64,000 nt of DNA, taken from assembly GCF_963678975.1 (NCBI RefSeq), contig NC_089281.1, positions 6,411,277 to 6,475,276 on the forward strand, given 5' to 3'. The notes under the pieces were generated by a model. It had not been told where the DNA came from. It ran no database searches and saw nothing but the letters and a program-made list of their open reading frames with translations. Both the position numbers and the translations under genes were made by a program. This stretch comes from Dysidea avara (taxonomy: Eukaryota > Porifera > Demospongiae > Dictyoceratida > Dysideidae). This document shows, piece by piece, positions 20,721-32,195 of the stretch (position 1 is its first letter; the number at the start of each line of letters is the position of its first letter).

Positions 20721-22422
20721 TACATTAAAAGCAAAAAACTAGATCACACAGGAGTCAGTACGCTGAAACATCAGGGATCTACCTTTACTGACTCACGGGA
20801 AAAGGCAGATTTACTTGCAGACTACTTTTCATCCGTGTTTACCCACGAAGATACATCTCATATCCCAGACCTAAGTGGTGAAACATTATCTAGTAGCTAT
20901 TCCACAGATTGTAGTGCATTCAGATGGTGTAGCCCAGCTGTTATCTAACATCAAAGTGAACAAAGCACCTGGACCTGATAACCTTCAAACACGTTTCCTA
21001 CAAGAAGTTGCATATGAGATTGCACCAATCCTTACTGTTATCTTTCAAGCATCATTAGACCAAGGTGTTTTACCAAGCATTTGGAAAACAGCAGCAGTTG
21101 TCCCAATTTTTAAAAAAGGTGCCAGATCCGATCCAGGAAATTATAGGCCAGTATCCTTAACTTGTATTTGCTGTAAAATCTTAGAACATATTGTATATTC
21201 CAGCATTACCAAACACTTACAGTACCATGAAGTTTTATGTGATGGGCAACATGGATTTCGACAGAAACGAAGCTGTGAATCACAACTGATCACCACCATT
21301 AATGATTTTGCCAAGTGCCTTAATGAGAAGAGTCAATGTGATGTCCTCCTGTTAGACTTTCGTAAGGCCTTTGACAAGGTACCTCATGCACGCCTTTTCC
21401 AAAAACTTCACCATTATGGAATTCATGGAGCACTACTACTTTGGCTTAAATCTTTCTTAACCGATAGATCACAATATGTCATACTAGATAACCAAAAGAG
21501 CCATCCTACCCCAGTATCATCGGGAGTTCCTCAAGGCACAGTGCTAGCCCCACTTCTCTTTCTATTGTATATAAATGATTTACCTTCTCGAGTACGCTCT
21601 AAAGTAAAATTGTATGCCGATGATGTATTACTCTACTCCTACATTAAATCTGAATCTGATTGTCATGCATTACAAGAAGACCTAGATGCTCTCGCACAAT
21701 GGGCACGTATTTGGCAGATGGAGTTTAACCCCAGCAAATGTGAATTCTTGAGAGTTACCAATAAGAAAAACCCCATTGTCTTTAATTACTGCATTGAAGC
21801 TGTACCTATTGCCCAAGTTGCTCATACCAAATACCTTGGCGTAACAATTTCAAGCAACTTTTCATGGAATGAACATGTCCAAAGGATTACCAACAAGGCC
21901 AAACAAGTAAACAACTTTTTGTATCGTAACTTACGCGAATGTCCTACTCACATTAAATGTAATTGTTTCAAGATTATGGTTCGTCCAATCATTGAATATG
22001 CTGCGTCTGCTTGGGATCCCCACACCTTGTTGAATATAAACAAGCTAGAATCAATCCAGAGAACTGCTGCTAGATTTTGCTTTAATGACTTTTCAAGATA
22101 TTCAAGTGTTACTAACATGTTGTCTTCTCTTAATCTACCATTGTTACAGGCAAGAAGAACCCAAGCTAAATTAAGTACTTTTTACAAAATAATTAACGGA
22201 TATTTGATTGTGCCTACAGATGATTTTACCCCTAAACTTTCAAGTTTAAGGAGTGGCTACTATCACCAACCAATGACTCTAATTGATGCATACAAATTTT
22301 CCTTTTTCCCATCAACCATCAAATTATGGAACCAACTCCCTGCTGATGTAATTAATTCCTCTACCCCTAATGAGTTTTGTAATAACTTAAGTAACTTTTA
22401 TGATCACACCTGTGCGTTATAA
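20721..22422 (+). pseudogene. LINE reverse transcriptase domain, largely open
   Basis: From 20875 a 515-residue frame is uninterrupted. It includes NKAPGPDNL, NYRPVSLTCICCKILE, motif A in LLLDFRKAFDKVPH (residue ~158), motif B GVPQGTVLAPLLFLLYIND, motif C Y-A-D-D at residue 247, the thumb HTKYLGVTIS, and the tail FFPSTIKLWNQLP. These are all blocks of a jockey-superfamily RT. About 50 codons upstream (20721-20890) belong to it but lie one frame off, so a single indel near 20895 broke it. The catalytic residues are intact. Confidence 0.85.
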
Positions 22423-22470
22423 TCTTTTGATTGCTGCACAGTAATATTCTATTCTATCTATTTATTTAAG

Positions 22471-23240
22471 TGTCCGGAGTTAGGAACTGTCCGGAATTAG
22501 GTGCACTTACCTTAATTATTTGCTGCTCTGTGTATACATCGCTATAACAGAAATATACTAGCTGCTCAGAGTGGCTCCCCCCTTTTAATGGTATGGATAT
22601 GAATTTGATTGTGCGGCGGCTGCCCCTCCCCTTGTCAGCTCCTGGATCCGCCCCTGGTGTGTTTATTTGTTTATAATGCTTTTTGAAGCAGGAGAACCTG
22701 CATCAAAGCTAGGTCTGTTGGCAACCTGTGCCCACAGCCAGAAATGTACAGCTATACATTAATTATAATCAATTACATTACAATTACTTAACTATGTAAA
22801 GTAACTATGTACTTATTACTAATTTGTAGTTCAGTGTCATTAAAGAGGGAGAATATTGGTGGAGATTGGTTGTCTTGAGCATTGGTGGCATGGACATAAG
22901 AAATGAAATGAACAGGATTGATCAGAGTTGAAGTTAACTGTAAAATGGTCCCATAGATGTTTTGTTAGCTTTTGTTTGATGACATAAGGCGGTAGTCTTG
23001 ACTCACGGTGTGGTGCGCCGGCTTTCTTGGCCGCGCACGACAAACTACCGTGTGTCTTGATATATCTACCAATGGAAGTTCTGTATGTTCTATTAGGAGT
23101 CTTAAAAATGTGCGCTCTATTAGAGTAATATCGAACTAAAACATACAATACAATACATTTATAAATCTGTCTTCAATAATCATCATTGTGTCTGAAAAAC
23201 AAACTCAAAGTTATGGCTGACTTTGGGGCCTTAATAAAGT
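22471..23240. other. Intergenic with a small MITE remnant
   Basis: gctcctggatccgcccctgg at about 22640 is the end of the gatccgcccct MITE group; no matching left end is visible. gtgtccggagttagg at 22471 mirrors 18020-18060. No gene. Confidence 0.4.
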
Positions 23241-23495
23241 GTGAAATCCACACAAAAACAGCCAAGCTGTGAAAAATGGTGTGGCCTTAAAAAATCTGGG
23301 TGAAAAAAAGTTGTGAAATCAAAGGTGGTAGCCAAGAAATGGCTGCAGTGATGTTAATTAATAATTGCATGCGTTGTTGAAATTTATTCATCACAGCCAA
23401 TTTCTTGGCCACCACCTTTGATTTCACAGCTTTTTTCACCCAGGCTTTTTAAGACCAAACCATTTTTTCACAGCTTGGCTGTTTTTGTGTGGTCT
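23241..23495. mobile_element. Hairpin MITE with ends around ccacacaaaaacagccaagc
   Basis: Left arm 23241-23355 and right arm about 23386-23495 pair over more than 90 bp (aaatcaaaggtgg / ccacctttgattt; acagccaagctgtg / cacagcttggctgt). A diverged relative lies at 51030-51640. Confidence 0.8.
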
Positions 23496-24060
23496 ATATA
23501 TGTGACCGGATTTGTGAAAAGATACATTTGCAGAGTATAGAGGTACATAGTTACTAACCGCTGAAATTCACTAATAATCATATTAAACTTTCATGGACAT
23601 AATACATTAACGTAGGTGATCACAATTAAGCTGCAGCATGCATATGCTTGTGTACCATGCATTGTGAACTCAATAGGGTGAAGACTTTATTTAGGAATGC
23701 TTATAGATGTCTGCTGAAGTTTCTGAATGCAAACTCAAAATAATGTCTCTAGTTGTGAAATGTTTCCCCCCATCCAGGAATTATGGCATACTAATGCTAC
23801 CAGCTGTATGCATACAGTGGTGTAGAAGAATTCTTCCAGCAAATTATAGCTGTCATTGTTAAGATGTCAGCATGCTCTTTCAATAATTAACATCCTCAGA
23901 AAAACAGACATGATATGATTATGCAGCTGAATATTCATACAACAATGAATATACACAATAGCAGTTCAGTTTATTGTATACATGAGATCAGTAACCAGAA
24001 AGGAGTTTTTTTTATTATTCTTTTATTCAGTTTTAAATTTTTTTTGTTGCTATATAAGCA
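23496..24060. other. Intergenic, downstream of the repeat-exon gene
   Basis: No frame or repeat recognised; A/T runs at 24007-24090. Confidence 0.35.
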
Positions 24061-24066
24061 TTTATT
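24061..24066 (-). promoter_or_regulatory. Polyadenylation signal of the repeat-exon gene
   Basis: AATAAA on the minus strand, 57 nt after the stop codon at 24123. Confidence 0.6.
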
Positions 24067-24122
24067 ATTTTAAATTTTTTTTGGGGCTTACACTCAAGCC
24101 TAATGTTTTACATTACAAAATA

Positions 24123-27100
24123 TTAAGGAAAGGGGAAAAATGAAAACTGCTGCTGCATAATGGACGGTTCTTTTCTTCCTGGAAACCAGTTGAGTTTATT
24201 AAACTCGGCCCAACAAGCATCACAATAGTTGAACATTCTCTTTGCTCCAGTAATGGAGTTCAGAAGCATATCTTGTGCTTTGTTGTACTTCTTTTCACCC
24301 AACAATTGATATGATCTCAGCATCATATATCTTGGACCAAATACTCGACATGTTTTTATCTTCTTCTTCAACTTTTTCATTGTCTAATGACACAACAAAT
24401 TCAACTGTACTACACAAATCTCATCAGAAATGTATAAGTACCTTAGTGGCTTGTTTGTTGATAGTTTTATCATCAAGTGAGTTGTTAAGGAGTAGCAAAC
24501 ACTCAGCTTGTCGACACAATGCCTTGGTCATCGCAAAATTGTATGAGGTAGGTATCTTACCTAAATGCGGTAAACACAATAAAAGATAACAGTGGCTATG
24601 CAGGTTATATTAGGGTCATTCTATGTCAAATCATCCACGAACTCAGTGCCGCCTCTCAGATCTTGTTGAAGCCTGGTGTGTTTGTAGTACCTGTGGTGCT
24701 CATCACTCATACAATTATTTATCTCCACCCATACACCACATAGTTTCTGATTTATGACCACAAATATTTTGGACATTTCATGTTACAAAATTGACTGTAA
24801 CTTTCTACAGCATTATATTTTAAAACAGAGTTTTCACTGATTTGAACACTGTTACAGGGAATTTAACACTTATTGCAATTTCGTACGAAATGCATAGCGT
24901 AAATGCATACATATGCACATTTTTATAAGCGATTTATCTGGAAACACAGTAGTGGTGTATCATGCCTCAGGCTGCTGTAAACGTGACAAATTTCTTCAAC
25001 AGGGCACGTGGTAGCATGGATTCAAAAATAGCAAAATATCACAGACATGCATGCGCAACCATACTACGCATTTCACACGAAATTGCAAGTGTTAAATTTA
25101 TTGACCTTCAAGTGGTGCATGAATTATGGAATATCACATAATTAAGGTTCAAAGGTGCTTGGTTGAAAATTTAATTTATTTATATTTCAAAAATGCTATT
25201 TAAAATTCTTTGTGAATAATAATTGGGTCATGGTATATGTTTGACAAGTACATAACAAATTGGAATTTTCAACTAGAGTAGGGACCATAGCACATCAATA
25301 AAAAGTACTGAGGAGTCCATGATATTGAATCACAGTAAAACAATAAGAAGTGTTACATCCCTACTGTGCTCAAGATACCATAATGGAAATGCACAATAGG
25401 GATATAACACTTCTTAGTGTTGTACTGTGATTTAATAATATCGTCAGCTAATTTCAATACTTTTATCAATGTGCTATAGTCCCTACTCTAGTTGAAATTC
25501 CACTTTCTGTGTACTTGTTCGTTAACTTTTTTGTAAGATAAACTTATTATGACTGGTGAACCCACGCATACCACATCAAAAGACTTCATTTCAGCTATGT
25601 TCACAGCATTATGAATCAAGCAAGAATAGTTCAAAAAGTACCTCTGTGATCAAAGTATCTAGTACTGTAGCCACTATGAAAAATATGGACGATTTCCATT
25701 ATGAATTGAGAGAAGCCATTATGTGCTACTGCCAAATCAAATGGAATGCAAAGGAGGACACTGGTAAGTCCATGAAGAATGCACTGTATGCACTAAAAGG
25801 CACGTGTCCAGCTGAAGCAACATCAAACAGTGAAAAATCAAGCCCGTAGCCTTAGTCATTATCAATTTACGCTTGTCTGAAGGCATCAGTCAGTCAGTCA
25901 GTCAGTCAGTCAGTCACTAGAAAATTCTGTTTAATAATTTTTAAAAATTTATAGCAACTTGTTGAAGATCTGAAGGCTTGTTTGGGTTTAGTTTTACCTA
26001 ACCAATACTCATAAGGGAAAAGTGAGACTGGTTTTTGGATGATGTTTTTTCATGGGCCATGCCCAAATCTTTGTGGTCCCTACTATATAGTACTATCATA
26101 CTGTATGATAAATATTTGTGGTGGGAGCACAATGGGTTCAAGAGATATAATTAGCACAATAAAAAATTATTCATTTAGTAATGAAGTTCCAGCGATAAAA
26201 AGCAGTGAAACAAGTAATGATGGTAGGTATGAGGAAAGTCCCTAGCTACTTGGATTATAACAATGTGGGAAAATTCCTACTTGGCATTATAGGAGTACTA
26301 CTAAAGTATGGATTTTCCTCATAGCTACCATCATCTCTTGTTTCACTACATTTTACAACTGGAACCCTATTTCACGTTTAAATCAATCATTTTTTTATTG
26401 CACTAGTTTGTTAACTTTTTGTTATAACATAGATATGAAATACAAGTGTGGCTGTGACTACTGTATTAGAGTATCTTGATCTCACCACCCAGCTATGCAG
26501 TAGGTAAAGCTAATGGGCGTGGCATAATACCTTGTTTTCCTATGGAGCTATATCATTCCATGATGCATTCTGATCATTAAAGGGGGCATGGAAATTGTTT
26601 TAAAAGTGTACTATGGGCAGGCAGACGAAATTTCAAGTTTTGACGATTTTCAATATCTGGACAGTAAGTGTTTTCTTGTTTTTACAGCATTAAGTGCAGT
26701 ATAAAGTTACAATTGATTTAGTAACTTAAGACAGACCAATTTTTCATGAAATTTAATATTATAAAAACATGGTCATAAATCAGAAACTATGTGGTTAATG
26801 GGGATAAAAATTTGTATGAGTGATGAGCACCACAGGTACTACAAATACACCAAGCTTCATCAAAATCTGAGATGTGACACTAAATTCCTTGTTGATTTGA
26901 CATGGAATGACCCATTATACAACAGAGAAATGTTTGGATGCCAAACAGTATATTCCACCACAACCATACTGTGGTTTACACACTACACTTACTATTGGCT
27001 ATAGTAATGTATTTCATTGCCAGTCGCCACTGTCTTATTCTTGCATACCTACAATGATCACATATTAATAGCAATATACACTGACTGGGTTACTACTACT

Positions 27101-30100
27101 ACTTACCATGTTGCCAAACAAGTGGCCAGGTAGAAGTCTTCACCAGTTGGGAACTTTTGAATACTGTACCGTTTGGCTGCTTCTACCATGTCTTCAAAAT
27201 CATCTGGCTTCATACCTGTATGTATATAATAATAATAATAAAAATGAAGTCCCAAAACCTCACACAACAAAAAACCAATGGTTTTACATCATGCAGAAAG
27301 CAGGCATGTTGCAGAAAACCATTAAATACTCAAGGGTACAATTAGGAACAAATGAAACACATCATCGTGTTGAATATTGTGATATGTATGTTAAGCTTTA
27401 CGTATCCATAGTAACATACCAATTTCCAAGAAGACATCAAAATTGCCACAAGTGATGAGTGCTGTAATTCTATCATGATCTTCAAGATCTTTTGGAATGT
27501 CACACATCTGATTTAGACATTCTTTGATAGCTGGAGTACTAAAAAGAGTGAAAAATCATCTGACATTCTTTTGCACTCGTTTTTAAAAGTCTACCACATA
27601 TAACATGCACTTGTACAAGCATTACCATGTATTAACTCACTTCAACATTAACAGTTCTGTGGAAAGATATTCTATTGTGGTAGTCAATAGTAGAGAAGTG
27701 TTGTGTTTTCCAACTATAGACATGGCAGTTTTTCCTGTATACAAATAAGCAATAGTTAACATGGTTCGTCCAATATATGTATTACCCTTCTGGCCTGCCA
27801 CCACAATTTCACCATGGCACAATTCAAACGTCATGGTTGATCTAAGCAAGTGTAGAGTGGCAGTACTGTCATCCAAGTTCATCTCTGATGACCTATGACC
27901 ATATATCAATCACTACAACATCTTATGGTTAAGTATTACTCTTACTTCTTGTTGGCTTTCTTCACATAATGTTCACTCAAATTGTCAAGACTGTATGATT
28001 GGCAGCAGTCAATTACAGAAGCATATGCCTCCATCAGCTGTAATACATTCTCATTGTCTGTCATATACACAAACCAACAAAGTAGCTACCTCATAAATGT
28101 CTCCACACTTCTCAGCAGCATTGAGCTGTTGGTATGAAGACATCAATGCTAGCAAGTTTTGTTGTTGATGGTGATAGGCTTTGGTTAGTTGACCCATACA
28201 GTGAGCTCTCTCACACTGAACTCCATCAAGATGTCGATATTGTTTCCTACAAAAAGGATGACAGAGCAACAACACATTACGTATCCTCATACACATATCC
28301 AGCACTTACTTATTCTGGAACAATTTTGATGTTTTTGCATGCAAAAAATGTTTGACAGCTTGGTATGCTAAGTTAAAAGCTGATCCAACTTTGGTTGATG
28401 GCACATTAATGCCAAGATAACTAACTCCCTTTTTAAAGTGAATTATGCTTTCTTCTGTCTTGCCAGCTTTAAACAATGCCTATAAAAATAGTTACATCCA
28501 ATATCATGTAACCATACAATATTGATTAACTCACTTGGCCATAGAAGGTCTCAAACTCAGCCATGCTCTCATATTGTGTGATGTTCTCATCAAACACATT
28601 ACCACTGAATTGATTGCAGTATCCTAACAACTCAGTGTTATCTCCATTAGCTTCCACATCAAATGTTGCATCCATGCCAAAGTCAACCAAACCAACCATT
28701 GCTACTTCAGGAACATCTCCTTTAACAATAAGCACAGTGAATGTCTTAAATCTCCCAAACTCCAAACTCACCAATAACATCATCCTGAACATCTGATATC
28801 ACTTCATCAAAAACTGATGATGGAACATCAATTTGGACGACATCTTCAGTGATACGGGCAGCTTCTGTTGTAGTCACAACATCACTGGAATATGTTGGTT
28901 CTTCCTTATCATCCATCATGGTTGATTGTTCTTGTAAACTGGAAGCTTCGTTAAAAGTAGACAATGTGTAGTTAACACTAATCATGTGTTGAGATTCCTG
29001 TGTAAATGAATTGCCAGTGGTAGGGCAGCTTAATTCAGACTCCTGGAAATGGTTACTGCTGATAAGCGTCATGTCAACATTGCTCAGGTTCTTGACAACA
29101 GCTGAGCCTTTATCATCAGGATTAGCTTCATTAGCTTCCACATCAAATGTTCCATGCACTCCAGAGTCAACCAAACTAATAACCATTGCCACTTCAGGCA
29201 TATCCCCTTTGACAACAATTACAGTGAAAGTCTTAAATCTCCCAAACTCCAAACTCACCAGTAACATCATTCTCTTCATCTTGAACATCTGATATCACTT
29301 CATCAAAAACTTGGACAATATCTTCAGTGATATGGGCAGCTTCTGTTGTAGTCACAACATCAATGGAACATGCTGGTTCTTCCTTATAATCCATCATGGT
29401 TGATTGTTCTTGTAAATCGGAAGCTTTGTTAGAAGTAGACAATATGCTATCAACACTTATCATGTGTTGAGACTCCTGTGTAAATGAATTGCCAGTGGTA
29501 GGACAGCTTAATTCAGATTCCTGGAAATGGTTACTACTGATAAATGTCATGTCAACATTGCTCAGGTTCTTGGCAACAGCTGAGCCTTGATCATCAGGAA
29601 TAGCTCCATTAGCTTCTACATCAAATGTTCTTGATTCAACCAAAATAACCATTGCCACTTTAGGTACATCTCCTTTGGAAACAATTACAGTGAATGTCTT
29701 AAATCTCTTAAACTCCAAACTCACCAGTAACATTATCCTGAACATCTGATATCACTTCATCAAAAACTGATGGTGGAACATCAACTTTGACGATATCTTC
29801 AGTGATACGGGTAGTCTCTTCATCTTCTGTAGTAATCACAACATCACTGGAACATGTTGCTTCTTCCATATAATCCATGATGGTTGATTGTTCTTGTAAA
29901 CTGGAAACTTTGTTAGAAGTAGACAATGTGTAGTTAACACTAATCATGTGTTGAGACTCCTGTGTAAAAGAATTGCCAGTGGTAGGGCAGCTTAATTCAG
30001 ACTCCTGGCTGCTGAGAAATGTCATGTCAACATTGTTCAGGATCTTGGTAACAGCTGAGCCTTGATCATAAGGAATAGCTCCATTAGCTTCCACATCAAA

Positions 30101-31463
30101 TGTTCCACCCACTCCAGAGTCAACCAAACTAACCATTGCCACTTCAGTCACATCTCCTTTAACAACAATTACAGTGAATGTCTTAAATCTCCCAAACTCC
30201 AAACTCACCAGTATCATCATCCTCTTCATCTTGAACATCTGATATCATTTCATCAAAAACTGATGATAGAACATAAACTTCTTTAGTGATACGGGCAGTC
30301 TCTTCATCTTCTGTAGTAATCACAGCATCACTGGAACATGATGGTTCTTCCTTATAATCCATCATGGTTGATTGTTCTTGTAAACTGGAAACTTCGTTAG
30401 AAGTAGACAATGTACTTATCATGTGTTGAGACTCCTGTGTAAATAAATCGTCAGTGGTAAGACAGTTTAATTCAGACTCCTGGAAGTGGTTACTGCTGAT
30501 AAGTGTCATGTCAACATTGCTCAGGTTCTTGATAACAGCTGAGCCTTGATCATAAGGAATAGCTTCATTAGCTTCCACATCAAATGTTCCACTCACTCCA
30601 GAGTCAACCAAACTAACCATTGCCACTTCAGGCATATCCCCTTTGACAACAATTACAATGAATGTCTTAAATATCCCAAACTCCAAACTCACCAGTAACA
30701 TCATCCTCTTCGACTTGAACAATTGATTTCACTTCTTCAAAGACTGACGATGGAACATCAACTTTGACGATATCTTCAGTGATACAGGTAGTCTCTTCAT
30801 CTTCTGTAGTAATCAAAACATCACTGGAACATGTTGGTTCTTCCTTATAATCCATCATGGTTGATTGGTCTTGTAAACTGGAAGCTTTGTTTGAAGTAGA
30901 CAAGTGTTGAGACTCCTGTGTAAATGAATTGTCAATGGCAGGACAGCTTAATCCAGACTCCCGGTAATGGTTACTGCTGAGAAGTGTCATGTCAGTATCG
31001 CTCAGGTTCCTGGTAACAGTTGAGCCTTGATCATCAGGATAAGCTGTCCATGGTATTTTATAATTGAGTGAATTATCTTCATCTTCCTCAACATCATTTT
31101 TATTAAGAAGATGGTCGGTTCTTCCACCAAAGAAGATGGCAATGACTGTTGTGAATGAAAAGACAGTGTAAATTGTTAAATGATACACTGATTCCTAAAA
31201 TTGTAATTTCCACGAAGTACCAATCATGTCATGAAAGCAATAAACAGTAATGGCCTCCAATGTGTAAAAATATTTAACTTACCACGTAGGAAGCAATGAA
31301 TTACAAAGCAGATTATAAGCCAGATCATGGTAGTTAGTAGACTGAAATCATCTTTTGATGATTGCCGTCCTATTGAGTAACAAACAATGATAAGCATCAG
31401 TGCATGCATGGTATAGGCTGTGTACATGCAGCCTGTATATTTGGCAGTGGCACGGAACAGCAT
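24123..31463 (-). CDS. 17-exon gene: hydrophobic N-terminus, tandem acidic repeat exons, TPR-like C-terminus resembling adenylate cyclase 10-like proteins
   Basis: Exons (minus): 31463-31283, 31187-30693, 30640-30209, 30156-29725, 29672-29259, 29206-28772, 28719-28535, 28479-28310, 28246-28090, 28037-27946, 27892-27786, 27734-27641, 27538-27420, 27215-27107, 27048-26993, 24560-24442, 24383-24123. All introns are GT-AG, all phases agree, and the joined frame of 1285 residues has no stop. Exon 1 and early exon 2 encode three hydrophobic segments (about 15-31, 41-58, 62-81). Exons 2-7 encode tandem acidic repeats. Exons 7-17 are helical and TPR-like, e.g. FYGQALFKAGKTEESIIHF and LGINVPSTK, ending with CWAEFNKLNWF. 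That tail resembles the non-catalytic half of ADCY10-like proteins (inference); no cyclase domain is present. An in-frame stop lies 18 nt before the chosen ATG. Intron 15 (2.4 kb) holds a nested transposon. The open frame is seen; the family name is tentative. Confidence 0.75.
24857..25100. repeat. Nested inverted repeat
   Basis: aatttaacacttattgcaat and cgaaatgcatagcgta on the left pair with tacgcatttcacacg and attgcaagtgttaaatt on the right (25060-25100). Probably a separate MITE. Confidence 0.6.
25262..25501. mobile_element. Hairpin MITE with ends aattcaactagagtaggga
   Basis: ttcaactagagtagggacca at the left pairs with ctatagtccctactctagttgaa at the right; inner words aagaagtgttacatccct and agggatataacacttctta also pair. 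It lies directly before composite-repeat copy A, as similar hairpins do for copies C and E. Confidence 0.7.
25540..26110 (+). repeat. Composite dispersed repeat, copy A
   Basis: Begins ttatgactggtgaaccca and ends around tttgtggtccctactata. Shares blocks in the same order with copies at 31605-32195 (minus), 45778-46410 (plus), 54205-54900 (minus) and 57832-59085 (plus). It contains a tcag microsatellite (about 25888-25916). A plus-strand frame (25556-25849) contains TMKNMDDFHYE and DTGKSMKNALY, also found in copy B. Confidence 0.7.
26215..26345. repeat. Inverted repeat, MITE-like
   Basis: gatggtaggtatgaggaaa on the left pairs with tttcctcatagctaccatc on the right, with about 85 bp between. 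Confidence 0.55.
28614..31100 (-). repeat. Tandem exon-plus-intron repeat inside the gene
   Basis: A unit of about 466-487 bp, containing one exon of 414-435 nt and one intron of exactly 52 nt, occurs four times in full (exons 3-6) with half units in exons 2 and 7. Each exon starts GD[VM]PEVAMV or close, has FDVEAN, SNVDMT, FTQESQH, LQEQSTMMDYKEEP, TEDEET and ends DVQDEEDDVTG or a shortened form. All internal boundaries are phase 1, so any number of units can be gained or lost without a shift. The introns are nearly identical (gtgagtttggagtttgggag at the 5' end). Confidence 0.9.
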
Positions 31464-31604
31464 GATTTTGCCTACCCATTAATGCAGGTGCAAGGGGGAA
31501 GAGGGGGGGGGCTGTATGTAGCCCCTGTCAAAGTTATTATGGAGGGGCTAAGCCTATCTAAAATTAATTCTCAGCTATCATTGGACAATTCTGTTGATTG
31601 TACT
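31464..31604. other. Upstream flank of the repeat-exon gene
   Basis: Contains a G-rich run (31495-31512) and gtatgtagccccTg / ggaggggctaagcc words like those in the GC-rich MITE group. No clear promoter motif. Confidence 0.3.
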
Positions 31605-32195
31605 ACACCATCATACAGTACTATTAGGGACCACAAAGGAGTAGGCATGGCCCATGAAATAACACCACCCAAAACCAGCCTCTATTTTCCCAGATGACGA
31701 TGAGGCAGCGTCGGTTAGGTAAAACTAAGCCCAAACAAACTTTCAGATTGACCCGAAATGCTTTCAACAAGTTGCTACAGAATTTTAAAATTTATTTAAT
31801 AGAATTTTCTACTGACTGACTGACTAACTAACAGACTGATGCCTTCGGACAAGCGTAACTCGATAATGGCTAACGACTGCAGGCTTGATTTTTTCACTGT
31901 TCAATGTTGCTTCAGCCCGACAGGTGCCTTTTGGCATACCACAGTACGTACAATGCATTCTTCATGGACTTACCAGTGTCCCATTCATCTTTACTGACAG
32001 CAAAAAGTGTCGATTTGGTGATAGCACATGATGGCTTCCCTTCGTAATGGAAGTCGTCTGTATTTTTCATAGTGGCTACTTTGATTGCAGAGGTGCTTTT
32101 CGAACAGTTCTTGATTCGTACTGCTGTGTAATGGGTTGAACTACTGTAGCCAACAACGAAGCGTAATAGATACTTCATTTTTCAGACGATAATGT
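31605..32195 (-). repeat. Composite dispersed repeat, copy B
   Basis: Minus-strand copy, from near the ATG at 32178 down to gtactattagggacc at 31618. It holds KSTSAIKVATMKNTDDFHYE and DTGKSMKNALY in the minus frame 32178-31912, plus the ctgactgactgac stretch near 31811. It lies just upstream of exon 1 of the repeat-exon gene. Confidence 0.7.

Larger units (their letters stand above)
18790..22470 (+). mobile_element. Jockey/CR1-type LINE, 5'-truncated, split by an insertion
   Basis: Endonuclease (18800-19240) and linker run open to 19670. A 1.05-kb insertion follows; the protein resumes at 20721 (S-K-K-L-D-H) and continues through an RT domain to the stop at 22422. Left sequence L-W-S-Y-I and right K-S-K-K fit together when the insert is removed. 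One frameshift lies near 20895. Otherwise the RT is intact, so this is a fairly recent insertion. The 5' end (N-terminal domain and start of endonuclease) is missing. Confidence 0.85.
24613..26913. mobile_element. 2.3-kb element with long inverted termini in intron 15
   Basis: Ends GGGTCATTCTATGTCAAATC and its inverted, slightly diverged copy ending at 26913, flanked by ATTA on both sides (24609-24612 and 26914-26917). The inverted similarity extends about 180 bp inwards (e.g. gtagtacctgtggtgctcat on the left, its complement on the right). Inside are further nested hairpins (24857-25100, 25262-25501, 26215-26345) and composite-repeat copy A. No transposase seen. Confidence 0.75.

Noticed and set aside
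22840-23148. 102-residue minus-strand frame
   Set aside because: No recognisable motif, no flanking splice-linked exon, and part of its sequence (ctttcttggccgc) recurs near 53430 as a repeat.
27108-27455. 115-residue plus-strand frame
   Set aside because: It is antisense to two well-supported exons and an intron of the minus-strand gene.
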